From: Pararge aegeria
Lineage: Eukaryota; Arthropoda; Insecta; Lepidoptera; Nymphalidae
DNA: 64,000 nucleotides
Assembly: GCF_905163445.1 (NCBI RefSeq)
Contig: NC_053183.1
Coordinates: 124,001-188,000, forward strand
Direction of reading: 5' to 3'
Position numbers and translations under genes: made by a program. Positions 1-13,185 of the stretch are shown piece after piece. How positions within the stretch are numbered: the stretch's first letter is position 1; every line of letters begins with the position of its first letter. The notes under the pieces are model-generated. The model was not told the origin of the DNA, did not search any database, and was given only the letters and a program-made list of their open reading frames with translations.

Positions 1-118
1 TCACTACCTACCCCCCTACCTCCCCCCGTGCGGGGTACAATATTGATATGATATTAAAAAAATACCATTAATAAATAACATAATAAAAGACCACCACTTT
101 TATAGAGACATAACGCCA
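1..118. repeat. Sub-repeat copy A1 within the unit
   Basis: The first copy of a duplicated module inside each unit. With its leader (the last 37 bases of the preceding unit, GAGACCTCGTAAGAGTCCCG and the following TATCG-T-rich stretch) it matches 226-386 closely. Diagnostic differences are CCCCCCTACC here against CCCGTACC in A2, TTAAAAAAATACC against TTAAAATAATACC, and GACCACCACT against GACCACGACT. After the shared CATAACGCCAC end, A1 continues with ATAATTATAAAAAG and A2 with TGTGTGGCGCCGCC. Confidence 0.9.
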
Positions 119-225
119 CATAATTATAAAAAGTATAGTGTGTGGATCTAATCAACCACCACTGGCACCAGACCCTCAATGCCCTTAAATTTTACCTCGT
201 TAAAATATTTAAAGTGTACTCATTC

Positions 226-386
226 CGATTGCGAGACCTCGTAAGAGTCCCGTATCGTTATTTTTCGTCACTACCTACCCGTACCTCCCCCCTGTGCGGG
301 GTACAATATTGATATGATATTAAAATAATACCATTAATAAATAACATAATAAAAGACCACGACTTTTATAGAGACATAACGCCACT
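226..386. repeat. Sub-repeat copy A2 within the unit
   Basis: The second copy of the module, with its TCACTACC phase point at 268, so the two copies are offset by 267 bp. It begins with the shared leader (GCGAGACCTCGTAAGAG) and ends at the shared CATAACGCCAC. The A1-A2 relationship is an internal tandem duplication that predates amplification of the whole unit, because every unit carries it. It also supplies the homology used to make the longer units at 51019 and 63217. Confidence 0.88.
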
Positions 387-514
387 GTGTGGCGCCGCCA
401 TCAGTCTCCTTAGACTCGGTACTTTGTCGTCGCCGTCGACTTCGCACCTTCGCCCCATATAGTAGTGGCGCGGCGCGACGGGCCTAATGTGTAAGTGAAA
501 AAAAAAAAAAAAAA
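387..514. repeat. CpG-dense segment ending in an A-run
   Basis: A GC-rich stretch inside an AT-rich unit, with many CpG dinucleotides (GTCGTCGCCGTCGACTTCG and GGCGCGGCGCGACGGG are examples). It is followed directly by AAGTG and an A-run of 17 at 498-514. Across units the run is 17, 18 or 19. A GC-rich body ending in poly-A can mark a retroposed short element, but I see no clear A and B boxes and no target duplication, so this origin is only a suggestion. Confidence 0.55.
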
Positions 515-588
515 TTAAATTAATTGTTATTTTACAATATCTTCTAATATGAATAAGAGTACTTTGTATTGGTACGTTTTGTTTTTTG

Positions 589-602
589 TTTTTTTTTTTT
601 TT
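589..602. repeat. T-run (T14) of the satellite unit
   Basis: A homopolymer T tract preceded by GTTTTGTTTTTTG. It is 14 bases in most units, 13 in units 38573 and 41062, and 12 in unit 57498. On the minus strand it is an A-rich tail following the left arm of the foldback, matching the A-rich sequence (TCAAAAATTATATA) that follows the right arm on the plus strand. Confidence 0.85.
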
Positions 603-880
603 AAACGGAACTGAACCTAAGTGACCGGCCTGCGGCCGGGCACCCGTCTTATTCATGTTCTAACCTAACCTAACCTATCCAAATCTTTTAAAACTAGTTT
701 GGATTCCTTTAGACCTCAGCCCACCGGCAACTACGACTAACTAAACACTGATCTAGCTATCTGGCTTTCATCAGTGCATCAACAGCAGCATAACTAGTAT
801 TAAAATAGTAATGAGTTTTTATTAATGCATATATTCACATTAAATCTTGAATCTAAAGTCTAAAGGTGTCAAAACTAGAT

Positions 881-895
881 TTAGGTTAGGTTAGG
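881..895 (+). repeat. Short (TTAGG)3 telomere-type motif, right arm
   Basis: Three perfect copies of TTAGG, the canonical insect telomere repeat, followed by TTAGAACATG. The left arm holds the same motif inverted (CTAA CCTAA CCTAA CCTA at 660-675). Every unit carries both, except the unit starting at 53775, where only one TTAGG remains in the right arm (54656-54660). Confidence 0.85.
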
Positions 896-917
896 TTAGA
901 ACATGAATACGAGGGGT

Positions 918-936
918 GCCCGGCCACAGGCCGGGC
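918..936. repeat. GC-rich hairpin in the right foldback arm
   Basis: GCCCGGCC, loop ACA, GGCCGGGC: a perfect 8-bp stem with a 3-base loop. The left-arm counterpart at 625-639 is CCGGCC, TGC, GGCCGG with a 6-bp stem. The left hairpin varies between units in its loop: TGC in most, TGA near 13078 and 16968, and GCA in a shifted form near 3118 and 5607. The stem is otherwise kept. Confidence 0.8.
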
Positions 937-956
937 GGGCACTTGGGTTCAGTTCA

Positions 957-1207
957 GTCAAAAATTATATATTATTTACTATTATTTATATTTGAATGAG
1001 AATGAAAAATAGCAATTATTTTGAATAGTTTTCAGAATGAGACAGACGGGTGTGGTAGGGTAAAATCTCCAATTTAAAGTTCCCTTATTGCGTATATGTT
1101 ATGTGTGTTTGCATAGTAGTTTACTATAATGGTAAGCGGTTCGTGTAACGATCTTGCGCGTCTATATTTACAAGTGTGTGGGCAGTTCGTGTATTGATTA
1201 TTCGATG
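957..1207. repeat. AT-rich tail of the unit, no recognisable feature
   Basis: About 250 bp between the right foldback arm and the leader of the next sub-repeat. It is AT-rich with a few GC-richer words (GACAGACGGGTGTGGTAGGG, GGTAAGCGGTTCGTGTAACG). No open frame, RNA gene or inverted repeat of note was seen. It is conserved between units to the same degree as the rest of the unit. Confidence 0.7.
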
Positions 1208-4200
1208 ACGAGACCTCGTAAGAGTCCCGTATCGTTATTTTTCGTCACTACCTACCCCCCTACCTCCCCCCGTGCGGGGTACAATATTGATATGATATTA
1301 AAAAAATACCATTAATAAATAACATAATAAAAGACCACCACTTTTATAGAGACATAACGCCACATAATTATAAAAAGTATAGTGTGTGGATCTAATCAAC
1401 CACCACTGGCACCAGACCCTCAATGCCCTTAAATTTTACCTCGTTAAAATATTTAAAGTGTACTCATTCCGATTGCGAGACCTCGTAAGAGTCCCGTATC
1501 GTTATTTTTCGTCACTACCTACCCGTACCTCCCCCCTGTGCGGGGTACAATATTGATATGATATTAAAATAATACCATTAATAAATAACATAATAAAAGA
1601 CCACGACTTTTATAGAGACATAACGCCACTGTGTGGCGCCGCCATCAGTCTCCTTAGACTCGGTACTTTGTCGTCGCCGTCGACTTCGCACCTTCGCCCC
1701 ATATAGTAGTGGCGCGGCGCGACGGGCCTAATGTGTAAGTGAAAAAAAAAAAAAAAAAATTAAATTAATTGTTATTTTACAATATCTTCTAATATGAATA
1801 AGAGTACTTTGTATTGGTACGTTTTGTTTTTTGTTTTTTTTTTTTTTAAACGGAACTGAACCTAAGTGACCGGCCTGCGGCCGGGCACCCGTCTTATTCA
1901 TGTTCTAACCTAACCTAACCTATCCAAATCTTTTAAAACTAGTTTGGATTCCTTTAGACCTCAGCCCACCGGCAACTACGACTAACTAAACACTGATCTA
2001 GCTATCTGGCTTTCATCAGTGCATCAACAGCAGCATAACTAGTATTAAAATAGTAATGAGTTTTTATTAATGCATATATTCACATTAAATCTTGAATCTA
2101 AAGTCTAAAGGTGTCAAAACTAGATTTAGGTTAGGTTAGGTTAGAACATGAATACGAGGGGTGCCCGGCCACAGGCCGGGCGGGCACTTGGGTTCAGTTC
2201 AGTCAAAAATTATATATTATTTACTATTATTTATATTTGAATGAGAATGAAAAATAGCAATTATTTTGAATAGTTTTCAGAATGAGACAGACGGGTGTGG
2301 TAGGGTAAAATCTCCAATTTAAAGTTCCCTTATTGCGTATATGTTATGTGTGTTTGCATAGTAGTTTACTATAATGGTAAGCGGTTCGTGTAACGATCTT
2401 GCGCGTCTATATTTACAAGTGTGTGGGCAGTTCGTGTATTGATTATTCGATGACGAGACCTCGTAAGAGTCCCGTATCGTTATTTTTCGTCACTACCTAC
2501 CCCCCTACCTCCCCCCGTGCGGGGTACAATATTGATATGATATTAAAAAAATACCATTAATAAATAACATAATAAAAGACCACCACTTTTATAGAGACAT
2601 AACGCCACATAATTATAAAAAGTATAGTGTGTGGATCTAATCAACCACCACTGGCACCAGACCCTCAATGCCCTTAAATTTTACCTCGTTAAAATATTTA
2701 AAGTGTACTCATTCCGATTGCGAGACCTCGTAAGAGTCCCGTATCGTTATTTTTCGTCACTACCTACCCGTACCTCCCCCCTGTGCGGGGTACAATATTG
2801 ATATGATATTAAAATAATACCATTAATAAATAACATAATAAAAGACAACGACTTTTATAGAGACATAACGCCACTGTGTGGCGCCGCCATCAGTCTCCTT
2901 AGACTCGGTACTTTGTCGTCGCCGTCGACTTCGCACCTTCGCCCCATATAGTAGTGGCGCGGCGCGACGGGCCTAATGTGTAAGTGAAAAAAAAAAAAAA
3001 AAATTAAATTAATTGTTATTTTACAATATCTTCTAATATGAATAAGAGTACTTTGTATTGGTACGTTTTGTTTTTTGTTTTTTTTTTTTTTAAACGGAAC
3101 TGAACCTAAGTGACCGGCCGCAGGCCGGGCACCCGTCTTATTCATGTTCTAACCTAACCTAACCTATCCAAATCTTTTAAAACTAGTTTGGATTCCTTTA
3201 GACCTCAGCCCACCGGCAACTACGACTAACTAAACACTGATCTAGCTATCTGGCTTTCATCAGTGCATCAACAGCAGCATAACTAGTATTAAAATAGTAA
3301 TGAGTTTTTATTAATGCATATATTCACATTAAATCTTGAATCTAAAGTCTAAAGGTGTCAAAACTAGATTTAGGTTAGGTTAGGTTAGAACATGAATACG
3401 AGGGGTGCCCGGCCACAGGCCGGGCGGGCACTTGGGTTCAGTTCAGTCAAAAATTATATATTATTTACTATTATTTATATTTGAATGAGAATGAAAAATA
3501 GCAATTATTTTGAATAGTTTTCAGAATGAGACAGACGGGTGTGGTAGGGTAAAATCTCCAATTTAAAGTTCCCTTATTGCGTATATGTTATGTGTGTTTG
3601 CATAGTAGTTTACTATAATGGTAAGCGGTTCGTGTAACGATCTTGCGCGTCTATATTTACAAGTGTGTGGGCAGTTCGTGTATTGATTATTCGATGACGA
3701 GACCTCGTAAGAGTCCCGTATCGTTATTTTTCGTCACTACCTACCCCCCTACCTCCCCCCGTGCGGGGTACAATATTGATATGATATTAAAAAAATACCA
3801 TTAATAAATAACATAATAAAAGACCACCACTTTTATAGAGACATAACGCCACATAATTATAAAAAGTATAGTGTGTGGATCTAATCAACCACCACTGGCA
3901 CCAGACCCTCAATGCCCTTAAATTTTACCTCGTTAAAATATTTAAAGTGTACTCATTCCGATTGCGAGACCTCGTAAGAGTCCCGTATCGTTATTTTTCG
4001 TCACTACCTACCCGTACCTCCCCCCTGTGCGGGGTACAATATTGATATGATATTAAAATAATACCATTAATAAATAACATAATAAAAGACCACGACTTTT
4101 ATAGAGACATAACGCCACTGTGTGGCGCCGCCATCAGTCTCCTTAGACTCGGTACTTTGTCGTCGCCGTCGACTTCGCACCTTCGCCCCTAATAGTAGTG

Positions 4201-7200
4201 GCGCGGCGCGACGGGCCTAATGTGTAAGTGAAAAAAAAAAAAAAAAAATTAAATTAATTGTTATTTTACAATATCTTCTAATATGAATAAGAGTACTTTG
4301 TATTGGTACGTTTTGTTTTTTGTTTTTTTTTTTTTTAAACGGAACTGAACCTAAGTGACCGGCCTGCGGCCGGGCACCCGTCTTATTCATGTTCTAACCT
4401 AACCTAACCTATCCAAATCTTTTAAAACTAGTTTGGATTCCTTTAGACCTCAGCCCACCGGCAACTACGACTAACTAAACACTGATCTAGCTATCTGGCT
4501 TTCATCAGTGCATCAACAGCAGCATAACTAGTATTAAAATAGTAATGAGTTTTTATTAATGCATATATTCACATTAAATCTTGAATCTAAAGTCTAAAGG
4601 TGTCAAAACTAGATTTAGGTTAGGTTAGGTTAGAACATGAATACGAGGGGTGCCCGGCCACAGGCCGGGCGGGCACTTGGGTTCAGTTCAGTCAAAAATT
4701 ATATATTATTTACTATTATTTATATTTGAATGAGAATGAAAAATAGCAATTATTTTGAATAGTTTTCAGAATGAGACAGACGGGTGTGGTAGGGTAAAAT
4801 CTCCAATTTAAAGTTCCCTTATTGCGTATATGTTATGTGTGTTTGCATAGTAGTTTACTATAATGGTAAGCGGTTCGTGTAACGATCTTGCGCGTCTATA
4901 TTTACAAGTGTGTGGGCAGTTCGTGTATTGATTATTCGATGACGAGACCTCGTAAGAGTCCCGTATCGTTATTTTTCGTCACTACCTACCCCCCTACCTC
5001 CCCCCGTGCGGGGTACAATATTGATATGATATTAAAAAAATACCATTAATAAATAACATAATAAAAGACCACCACTTTTATAGAGACATAACGCCACATA
5101 ATTATAAAAAGTATAGTGTGTGGATCTAATCAACCACCACTGGCACCAGACCCTCAATGCCCTTAAATTTTACCTCGTTAAAATATTTAAAGTGTACTCA
5201 TTCCGATTGCGAGACCTCGTAAGAGTCCCGTATCGTTATTTTTCGTCACTACCTACCCGTACCTCCCCCCTGTGCGGGGTACAATATTGATATGATATTA
5301 AAATAATACCATTAATAAATAACATAATAAAAGACCACGACTTTTATAGAGACATAACGCCACTGTGTGGCGCCGCCATCAGTCTCCTTAGACTCGGTAC
5401 TTTGTCGTCGCCGTCGACTTCGCACCTTCGCCCCATATAGTAGTGGCGCGGCGCGACGGGCCTAATGTGTAAGTGAAAAAAAAAAAAAAAAATTAAATTA
5501 ATTGTTATTTTACAATATCTTCTAATATGAATAAGAGTACTTTGTATTGGTACGTTTTGTTTTTTGTTTTTTTTTTTTTTAAACGGAACTGAACCTAAGT
5601 GACCGGCCGCAGGCCGGTCACCCGTCTTATTCATGTTCTAACCTAACCTAACCTATCCAAATCTTTTAAAACTAGTTTGGATTCCTTTAGACCTCAGCCC
5701 ACCGGCAACTACGACTAACTAAACACTGATCTAGCTATCTGGCTTTCATCAGTGCATCAACAGCAGCATAACTAGTATTAAAATAGTAATGAGTTTTTAT
5801 TAATGCATATATTCACATTAAATCTTGAATCTAAAGTCTAAAGGTGTCAAAACTAGATTTAGGTTAGGTTAGGTTAGAACATGAATACGAGGGGTGCCCG
5901 GCCACAGGCCGGGCGGGCACTTGGGTTCAGTTCAGTCAAAAATTATATATTATTTACTATTATTTATATTTGAATGAGAATGAAAAATAGCAATTATTTT
6001 GAATAGTTTTCAGAATGAGACAGACGGGTGTGGTAGGGTAAAATCTCCAATTTAAAGTTCCCTTATTGCGTATATGTTATGTGTGTTTGCATAGTAGTTC
6101 ACTATAATGGTAAGCGGTTCGTGTAACGATCTTGCGCGTCTATATTTACAAGTGTGTGGGCAGTTCGTGTATTGATTATTCGATGACGAGACCTCGTAAG
6201 AGTCCCGTATCGTTATTTTTCGTCACTACCTACCCCCCTACCTCCCCCCGTGCGGGGTACAATATTGATATGATATTAAAAAAATACCATTAATAAATAA
6301 CATAATAAAAGACCACCACTTTTATAGAGACATAACGCCACATAATTATAAAAAGTATAGTGTGTGGATCTAATCAACCACCACTGGCACCAGACCCTCA
6401 ATGCCCTTAAATTTTACCTCGTTAAAATATTTAAAGTGTACTCATTCCGATTGCGAGACCTCGTAAGAGTCCCGTATCGTTATTTTTCGTCACTACCTAC
6501 CCGTACCTCCCCCCTGTGCGGGGTACAATATTGATATGATATTAAAATAATACCATTAATAAATAACATAATAAAAGACCACGACTTTTATAGAGACATA
6601 ACGCCACTGTGTGGCGCCGCCATCAGTCTCCTTAGACTCGGTACTTTGTCGTCGCCGTCGACTTCGCACCTTCGCCCCATATAGTAGTGGCGCGGCGCGA
6701 CGGGCCTAATGTGTAAGTGAAAAAAAAAAAAAAAAAATTAAATTAATTGTTATTTTACAATATCTTCTAATATGAATAAGAGTACTTTGTATTGGTACGT
6801 TTTGTTTTTTGTTTTTTTTTTTTTTAAACGGAACTGAACCTAAGTGACCGGCCTGCGGCCGGGCACCCGTCTTATTCATGTTCTAACCTAACCTAACCTA
6901 TCCAAATCTTTTAAAACTAGTTTGGATTCCTTTAGACCTCAGCCCACCGGCAACTACGACTAACTAAACACTGATCTAGCTATCTGGCTTTCATCAGTGC
7001 ATCAACAGCAGCATAACTAGTATTAAAATAGTAATGAGTTTTTATTAATGCATATATTCACATTAAATCTTGAATCTAAAGTCTAAAGGTGTCAAAACTA
7101 GATTTAGGTTAGGTTAGGTTAGAACATGAATACGAGGGGTGCCCGGCCACAGGCCGGGCGGGCACTTGGGTTCAGTTCAGTCAAAAATTATATATTATTT

Positions 7201-10200
7201 ACTATTATTTATATTTGAATGAGAATGAAAAATAGCAATTATTTTGAATAGTTTTCAGAATGAGACAGACGGGTGTGGTAGGGTAAAATCTCCAATTTAA
7301 AGTTCCCTTATTGCGTATATGTTATGTGTGTTTGCATAGTAGTTTACTATAATGGTAAGCGGTTCGTGTAACGATCTTGCGCGTCTATATTTACAAGTGT
7401 GTGGGCAGTTCGTGTATTGATTATTCGATGACGAGACCTCGTAAGAGTCCCGTATCGTTATTTTTCGTCACTACCTACCCCCCTACCTCCCCCCGTGCGG
7501 GGTACAATATTGATATGATATTAAAAAAATACCATTAATAAATAACATAATAAAAGACCACCACTTTTATAGAGACATAACGCCACATAATTATAAAAAG
7601 TATAGTGTGTGGATCTAATCAACCACCACTGGCACCAGACCCTCAATGCCCTTAAATTTTACCTCGTTAAAATATTTAAAGTGTACTCATTCCGATTGCG
7701 AGACCTCGTAAGAGTCCCGTATCGTTATTTTTCGTCACTACCTACCCGTACCTCCCCCCTGTGCGGGGTACAATATTGATATGATATTAAAATAATACCA
7801 TTAATAAATAACATAATAAAAGACCACGACTTTTATAGAGACATAACGCCACTGTGTGGCGCCGCCATCAGTCTCCTTAGACTCGGTACTTTGTCGTCGC
7901 CGTCGACTTCGCACCTTCGCCCCATATAGTAGTGGCGCGGCGCGACGGGCCTAATGTGTAAGTGAAAAAAAAAAAAAAAAAATTAAATTAATTGTTATTT
8001 TACAATATCTTCTAATATGAATAAGGGTACTTTGTATTGGTACGTTTTGTTTTTTGTTTTTTTTTTTTTTAAACGGAACTGAACCTAAGTGACCGGCCTG
8101 CGGCCGGGCACCCGTCTTATTCATGTTCTAACCTAACCTAACCTATCCAAATCTTTTAAAACTAGTTTGGATTCCTTTAGACCTCAGCCCACCGGCAACT
8201 ACGACTAACTAAACACTGATCTAGCTATCTGGCTTTCATCAGTGCATCAACAGCAGCATAACTAGTATTAAAATAGTAATGAGTTTTTATTAATGCATAT
8301 ATTCACATTAAATCTTGAATCTAAAGTCTAAAGGTGTCAAAACTAGATTTAGGTTAGGTTAGGTTAGAACATGAATACGAGGGGTGCCCGGCCACAGGCC
8401 GGGCGGGCACTTGGGTTCAGTTCAGTCAAAAATTATATATTATTTACTATTATTTATATTTGAATGAGAATGAAAAATAGCAATTATTTTGAATAGTTTT
8501 CAGAATGAGACAGACGGGTGTGGTAGGGTAAAATCTCCAATTTAAAGTTCCCTTATTGCGTATATGTTATGTGTGTTTGCATAGTAGTTTACTATAATGG
8601 TAAGCGGTTCGTGTAACGATCTTGCGCGTCTATATTTACAAGTGTGTGGGCAGTTCGTGTATTGATTATTCGATGACGAGACCTCGTAAGAGTCCCGTAT
8701 CGTTATTTTTCGTCACTACCTACCCCCCTACCTCCCCCCGTGCGGGGTACAATATTGATATGATATTAAAAAAATACCATTAATAAATAACATAATAAAA
8801 GACCACCACTTTTATAGAGACATAACGCCACATAATTATAAAAAGTATAGTGTGTGGATCTAATCAACCACCACTGGCACCAGACCCTCAATGCCCTTAA
8901 ATTTTACCTCGTTAAAATATTTAAAGTGTACTCATTCCGATTGCGAGACCTCGTAAGAGTCCCGTATCGTTATTTTTCGTCACTACCTACCCGTACCTCC
9001 CCCCTGTGCGGGGTACAATATTGATATGATATTAAAATAATACCATTAATAAATAACATAATAAAAGACCACGACTTTTATAGAGACATAACGCCACTGT
9101 GTGGCGCCGCCATCAGTCTCCTTAGACTCGGTACTTTGTCGTCGCCGTCGACTTCGCACCTTCGCCCCATATAGTAGTGGCGCGGCGCGACGGGCCTAAT
9201 GTGTAAGTGAAAAAAAAAAAAAAAAATTAAATTAATTGTTATTTTACAATATCTTCTAATATGAATAAGAGTACTTTGTATTGGTACGTTTTGTTTTTTG
9301 TTTTTTTTTTTTTTAAACGGAACTGAACCTAAGTGACCGGCCTGCGGCCGGGCACCCGTCTTATTCATGTTCTAACCTAACCTAACCTATCCAAATCTTT
9401 TAAAACTAGTTTGGATTCCTTTAGACCTCAGCCCACCGGCAACTACGACTAACTAAACACTGATCTAGCTATCTGGCTTTCATCAGTGCATCAACAGCAG
9501 CATAACTAGTATTAAAATAGTAATGAGTTTTTATTAATGCATATATTCACATTAAATCTTGAATCTAAAGTCTAAAGGTGTCAAAACTAGATTTAGGTTA
9601 GGTTAGGTTAGAACATGAATACGAGGGGTGCCCGGCCACAGGCCGGGCGGGCACTTGGGTTCAGTTCAGTCAAAAATTATATATTATTTACTATTATTTA
9701 TATTTGAATGAGAATGAAAAATAGCAATTATTTTGAATAGTTTTCAGAATGAGACAGACGGGTGTGGTAGGGTAAAATCTCCAATTTAAAGTTCCCTTAT
9801 TGCGTATATGTTATGTGTGTTTGCATAGTAGTTTACTATAATGGTAAGCGGTTCGTGTAACGATCTTGCGCGTCTATATTTACAAGTGTGTGGGCAGTTC
9901 GTGTATTGATTATTCGATGACGAGACCTCGTAAGAGTCCCGTATCGTTATTTTTCGTCACTACCTACCCCCCTACCTCCCCCCGTGCGGGGTACAATATT
10001 GATATGATATTAAAAAAATACCATTAATAAATAACATAATAAAAGACCACCACTTTTATAGAGACATAACGCCACATAATTATAAAAAGTATAGTGTGTG
10101 GATCTAATCAACCACCACTGGCACCAGACCCTCAATGCCCTTAAATTTTACCTCGTTAAAATATTTAAAGTGTACTCATTCCGATTGCGAGACCTCGTAA

Positions 10201-13185
10201 GAGTCCCGTATCGTTATTTTTCGTCACTACCTACCCGTACCTCCCCCCTGTGCGGGGTACAATATTGATATGATATTAAAATAATACCATTAATAAATAA
10301 CATAATAAAAGACCACGACTTTTATAGAGACATAACGCCAATGTGTGGCGCCGCCATCAGTCTCCTTAGACTCGGTACTTTGTCGTCGCCGTCGACTTCG
10401 CACCTTCGCCCCATATAGTAGTGGCGCGGCGCGACGGGCCTAATGTGTAAGTGAAAAAAAAAAAAAAAAAATTAAATTAATTGTTATTTTACAATATCTT
10501 CTAATATGAATAAGAGTACTTTGTATTGGTACGTTTTGTTTTTTGTTTTTTTTTTTTTTAAACGGAACTGAACCTAAGTGACCGGCCTGCGGCCGGGCAC
10601 CCGTCTTATTCATGTTCTAACCTAACCTAACCTATCCAAATCTTTTAAAACTAGTTTGGATTCCTTTAGACCTCAGCCCACCGGCAACTACGACTAACTA
10701 AACACTGATCTAGCTATCTGGCTTTCATCAGTGCATCAACAGCAGCATAACTAGTATTAAAATAGTAATGAGTTTTTATTAATGCATATATTCACATTAA
10801 ATCTTGAATCTAAAGTCTAAAGGTGTCAAAACTAGATTTAGGTTAGGTTAGGTTAGAACATGAATACTAGGGGTGCCCGGCCACAGGCCGGGCGGGCACT
10901 TGGGTTCAGTTCAGTCAAAAATTATATATTATTTACTATTATTTATATTTGAATGAGAATGAAAAATAGCAATTATTTTGAATAGTTTTCAGAATGAGAC
11001 AGACGGGTGTGGTAGGGTAAAATCTCCAATTTAAAGTTCCCTTATTGCGTATATGTTATGTGTGTTTGCATAGTAGTTTACTATAATGGTAAGCGGTTCG
11101 TGTAACGATCTTGCGCGTCTATATTTACAAGTGTGTGGGCAGTTCGTGTATTGATTATTCGATGACGAGACCTCGTAAGAGTCCCGTATCGTTATTTTTC
11201 GTCACTACCTACCCCCCTACCTCCCCCCGTGCGGGGTACAATATTGATATGATATTAAAAAAATACCATTAATAAATAACATAATAAAAGACCACCACTT
11301 TTATAGAGACATAACGCCACATAATTATAAAAAGTATAGTGTGTGGATCTAATCAACCACCACTGGCACCAGACCCTCAATGCCCTTAAATTTTACCTCG
11401 TTAAAATATTTAAAGTGTACTCATTCCGATTGCGAGACCTCGTAAGAGTCCCGTATCGTTATTTTTCGTCACTACCTACCCGTACCTCCCCCCTGTGCGG
11501 GGTACAATATTGATATGATATTAAAATAATACCATTAATAAATAACATAATAAAAGACCACGACTTTTATAGAGACATAACGCCACTGTGTGGCGCCGCC
11601 ATCAGTCTCCTTAGACTCGGTACTTTGTCGTCGCCGTCGACTTCGCACCTTCGCCCCATATAGTAGTGGCGCGGCGCGACGGGCCTAATGTGTAAGTGAA
11701 AAAAAAAAAAAAAAAATTAAATTAATTGTTATTTTACAATATCTTCTAATATGAATAAGAGTACTTTGTATTGGTACGTTTTGTTTTTTGTTTTTTTTTT
11801 TTTTAAACGGAACTGAACCTAAGTGACCGGCCTGCGGCCGGGCACCCGTCTTATTCATGTTCTAACCTAACCTAACCTATCCAAATCTTTTAAAACTAGT
11901 TTGGATTCCTTTAGACCTCAGCCCACCGGCAACTACGACTAACTAAACACTGATCTAGCTATCTGGCTTTCATCAGTGCATCAACAGCAGCATAACTAGT
12001 ATTAAAATAGTAATGAGTTTTTATTAATGCATATATTCACATTAAATCTTGAATCTAAAGTCTAAAGGTGTCAAAACTAGATTTAGGTTAGGTTAGGTTA
12101 GAACATGAATACGAGGGGTGCCCGGCCACAGGCCGGGCGGGCACTTGGGTTCAGTTCAGTCAAAAATTATATATTATTTACTATTATTTATATTTGAATG
12201 AGAATGAAAAATAGCAATTATTTTGAATAGTTTTCAGAATGAGACAGACGGGTGTGGTAGGGTAAAATCTCCAATTTAAAGTTCCCTTATTGCGTATATG
12301 TTATGTGTGTTTGCATAGTAGTTTACTATAATGGTAAGCGGTTCGTGTAACGATCTTGCGCGTCTATATTTACAAGTGTGTGGGCAGTTCGTGTATTGAT
12401 TATTCGATGACGAGACCTCGTAAGAGTCCCGTATCGTTATTTTTCGTCACTACCTACCCCCCTACCTCCCCCCGTGCGGGGTACAATATTGATATGATAT
12501 TAAAAAAATACCATTAATAAATAACATAATAAAAGACCACCACTTTTATAGAGACATAACGCCACATAATTATAAAAAGTATAGTGTGTGGATCTAATCA
12601 ACCACCACTGGCACCAGACCCTCAATGCCCTTAAATTTTACCTCGTTAAAATATTTAAAGTGTACTCATTCCGATTGCGAGACCTCGTAAGAGTCCCGTA
12701 TCGTTATTTTTCGTCACTACCTACCCGTACCTCCCCCCTGTGCGGGGTACAATATTGATATGATATTAAAATAATACCATTAATAAATAACATAATAAAA
12801 GACCACGACTTTTATAGAGACATAACGCCACTGTGTGGCGCCGCCATCAGTCTCCTTAGACTCGGTACTTTGTCGTCGCCGTCGACTTCGCACCTTCGCC
12901 CCATATAGTAGTGGCGCGGCGCGACGGGCCTAATGTGTAAGTGAAAAAAAAAAAAAAAAAATTAAATTAATTGTTATTTTACAATATCTTCTAATATGAA
13001 TAAGAGTACTTTGTATTGGTACGTTTTGTTTTTTGTTTTTTTTTTTTTTAAACGGAACTGAACCTAAGTGACCGGCCTGAGGCCGGGCACCCGTCTTATT
13101 CATGTTCTAACCTAACCTAACCTATCCAAATCTTTTAAAACTAGTTTGGATTCCTTTAGACCTCAGCCCACCGGCAACTACGACT

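Larger units (their letters stand above)
608..956. repeat. Imperfect foldback with TTAGG-bearing arms
   Basis: An inverted repeat present in every unit. The left arm (608-677) reads GAACTGAACCTAAGTG, a GC-rich hairpin, CTTATTCATGTTC and then CTAA(CCTAA)n. The right arm (881-956) is its near reverse complement: (TTAGG)3, TTAGAACATGAATAC, a GC-rich hairpin and CACTTGGGTTCAGTTC. Weaker complementarity continues into the loop (CCTTTAGAC at about 708-716 against GTCTAAAGG at about 858-866). It looks like two related short sequences in head-to-head inverted orientation, each running outward from TTAGG repeats to an A-rich end. It could be a decayed foldback or MITE-like element; no target duplication was identified. 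Confidence 0.75.
1..1244. repeat. Representative satellite unit (unit 1)
   Basis: One full unit, used here as the reference for internal structure. In order: sub-repeat A1 (1-118), linker (119-225), sub-repeat A2 with its leader (226-386), CpG-dense segment (387-497), A17 (498-514), AT-rich stretch with T14 (589-602), foldback (608-956), and an AT-rich tail (957-1207) whose last 37 bases (1208-1244) repeat the leader of A2. The unit therefore looks composite: an older 267-bp tandem duplication, a GC-rich piece ending in poly-A, and an inverted pair of related short sequences. Nothing in it resembles a known RNA or protein gene. Confidence 0.9.

Noticed and set aside
20..40. CCCCGTGCGGGG hairpin as a Helitron-type 3' end
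   Set aside because: The stem is only 4 bp with a tetraloop, no CTRR end follows at the expected distance, and no Rep/helicase frame is present.
366..656. Minus-strand open frames of 96 or 82 codons recurring in many satellite units (MNKTGARPQ start)
   Set aside because: The frame passes through both homopolymer runs. It is 96 codons where the A-run is 17, 82 where it is 19, and absent where it is 18. It has low complexity (poly-Lys, poly-Phe) and no sign of coding constraint, so it is incidental.
881..900. Possible chromosome end (telomere) because of TTAGG repeats
   Set aside because: Only three copies per arm, in both orientations and repeated every 1.245 kb. A telomere would be a long one-directional tract.
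1130..1160. Possible Pol III internal promoter or tRNA-like element (GCGGTTCGTGTAAC resembles a B box)
   Set aside because: The match to the B-box consensus is partial, no A box lies at suitable spacing, and no cloverleaf can be drawn.
1..1244. Ribosomal intergenic spacer or other gene-associated tandem repeat
   Set aside because: No rRNA, 5S, histone or snRNA sequence is present in any unit.
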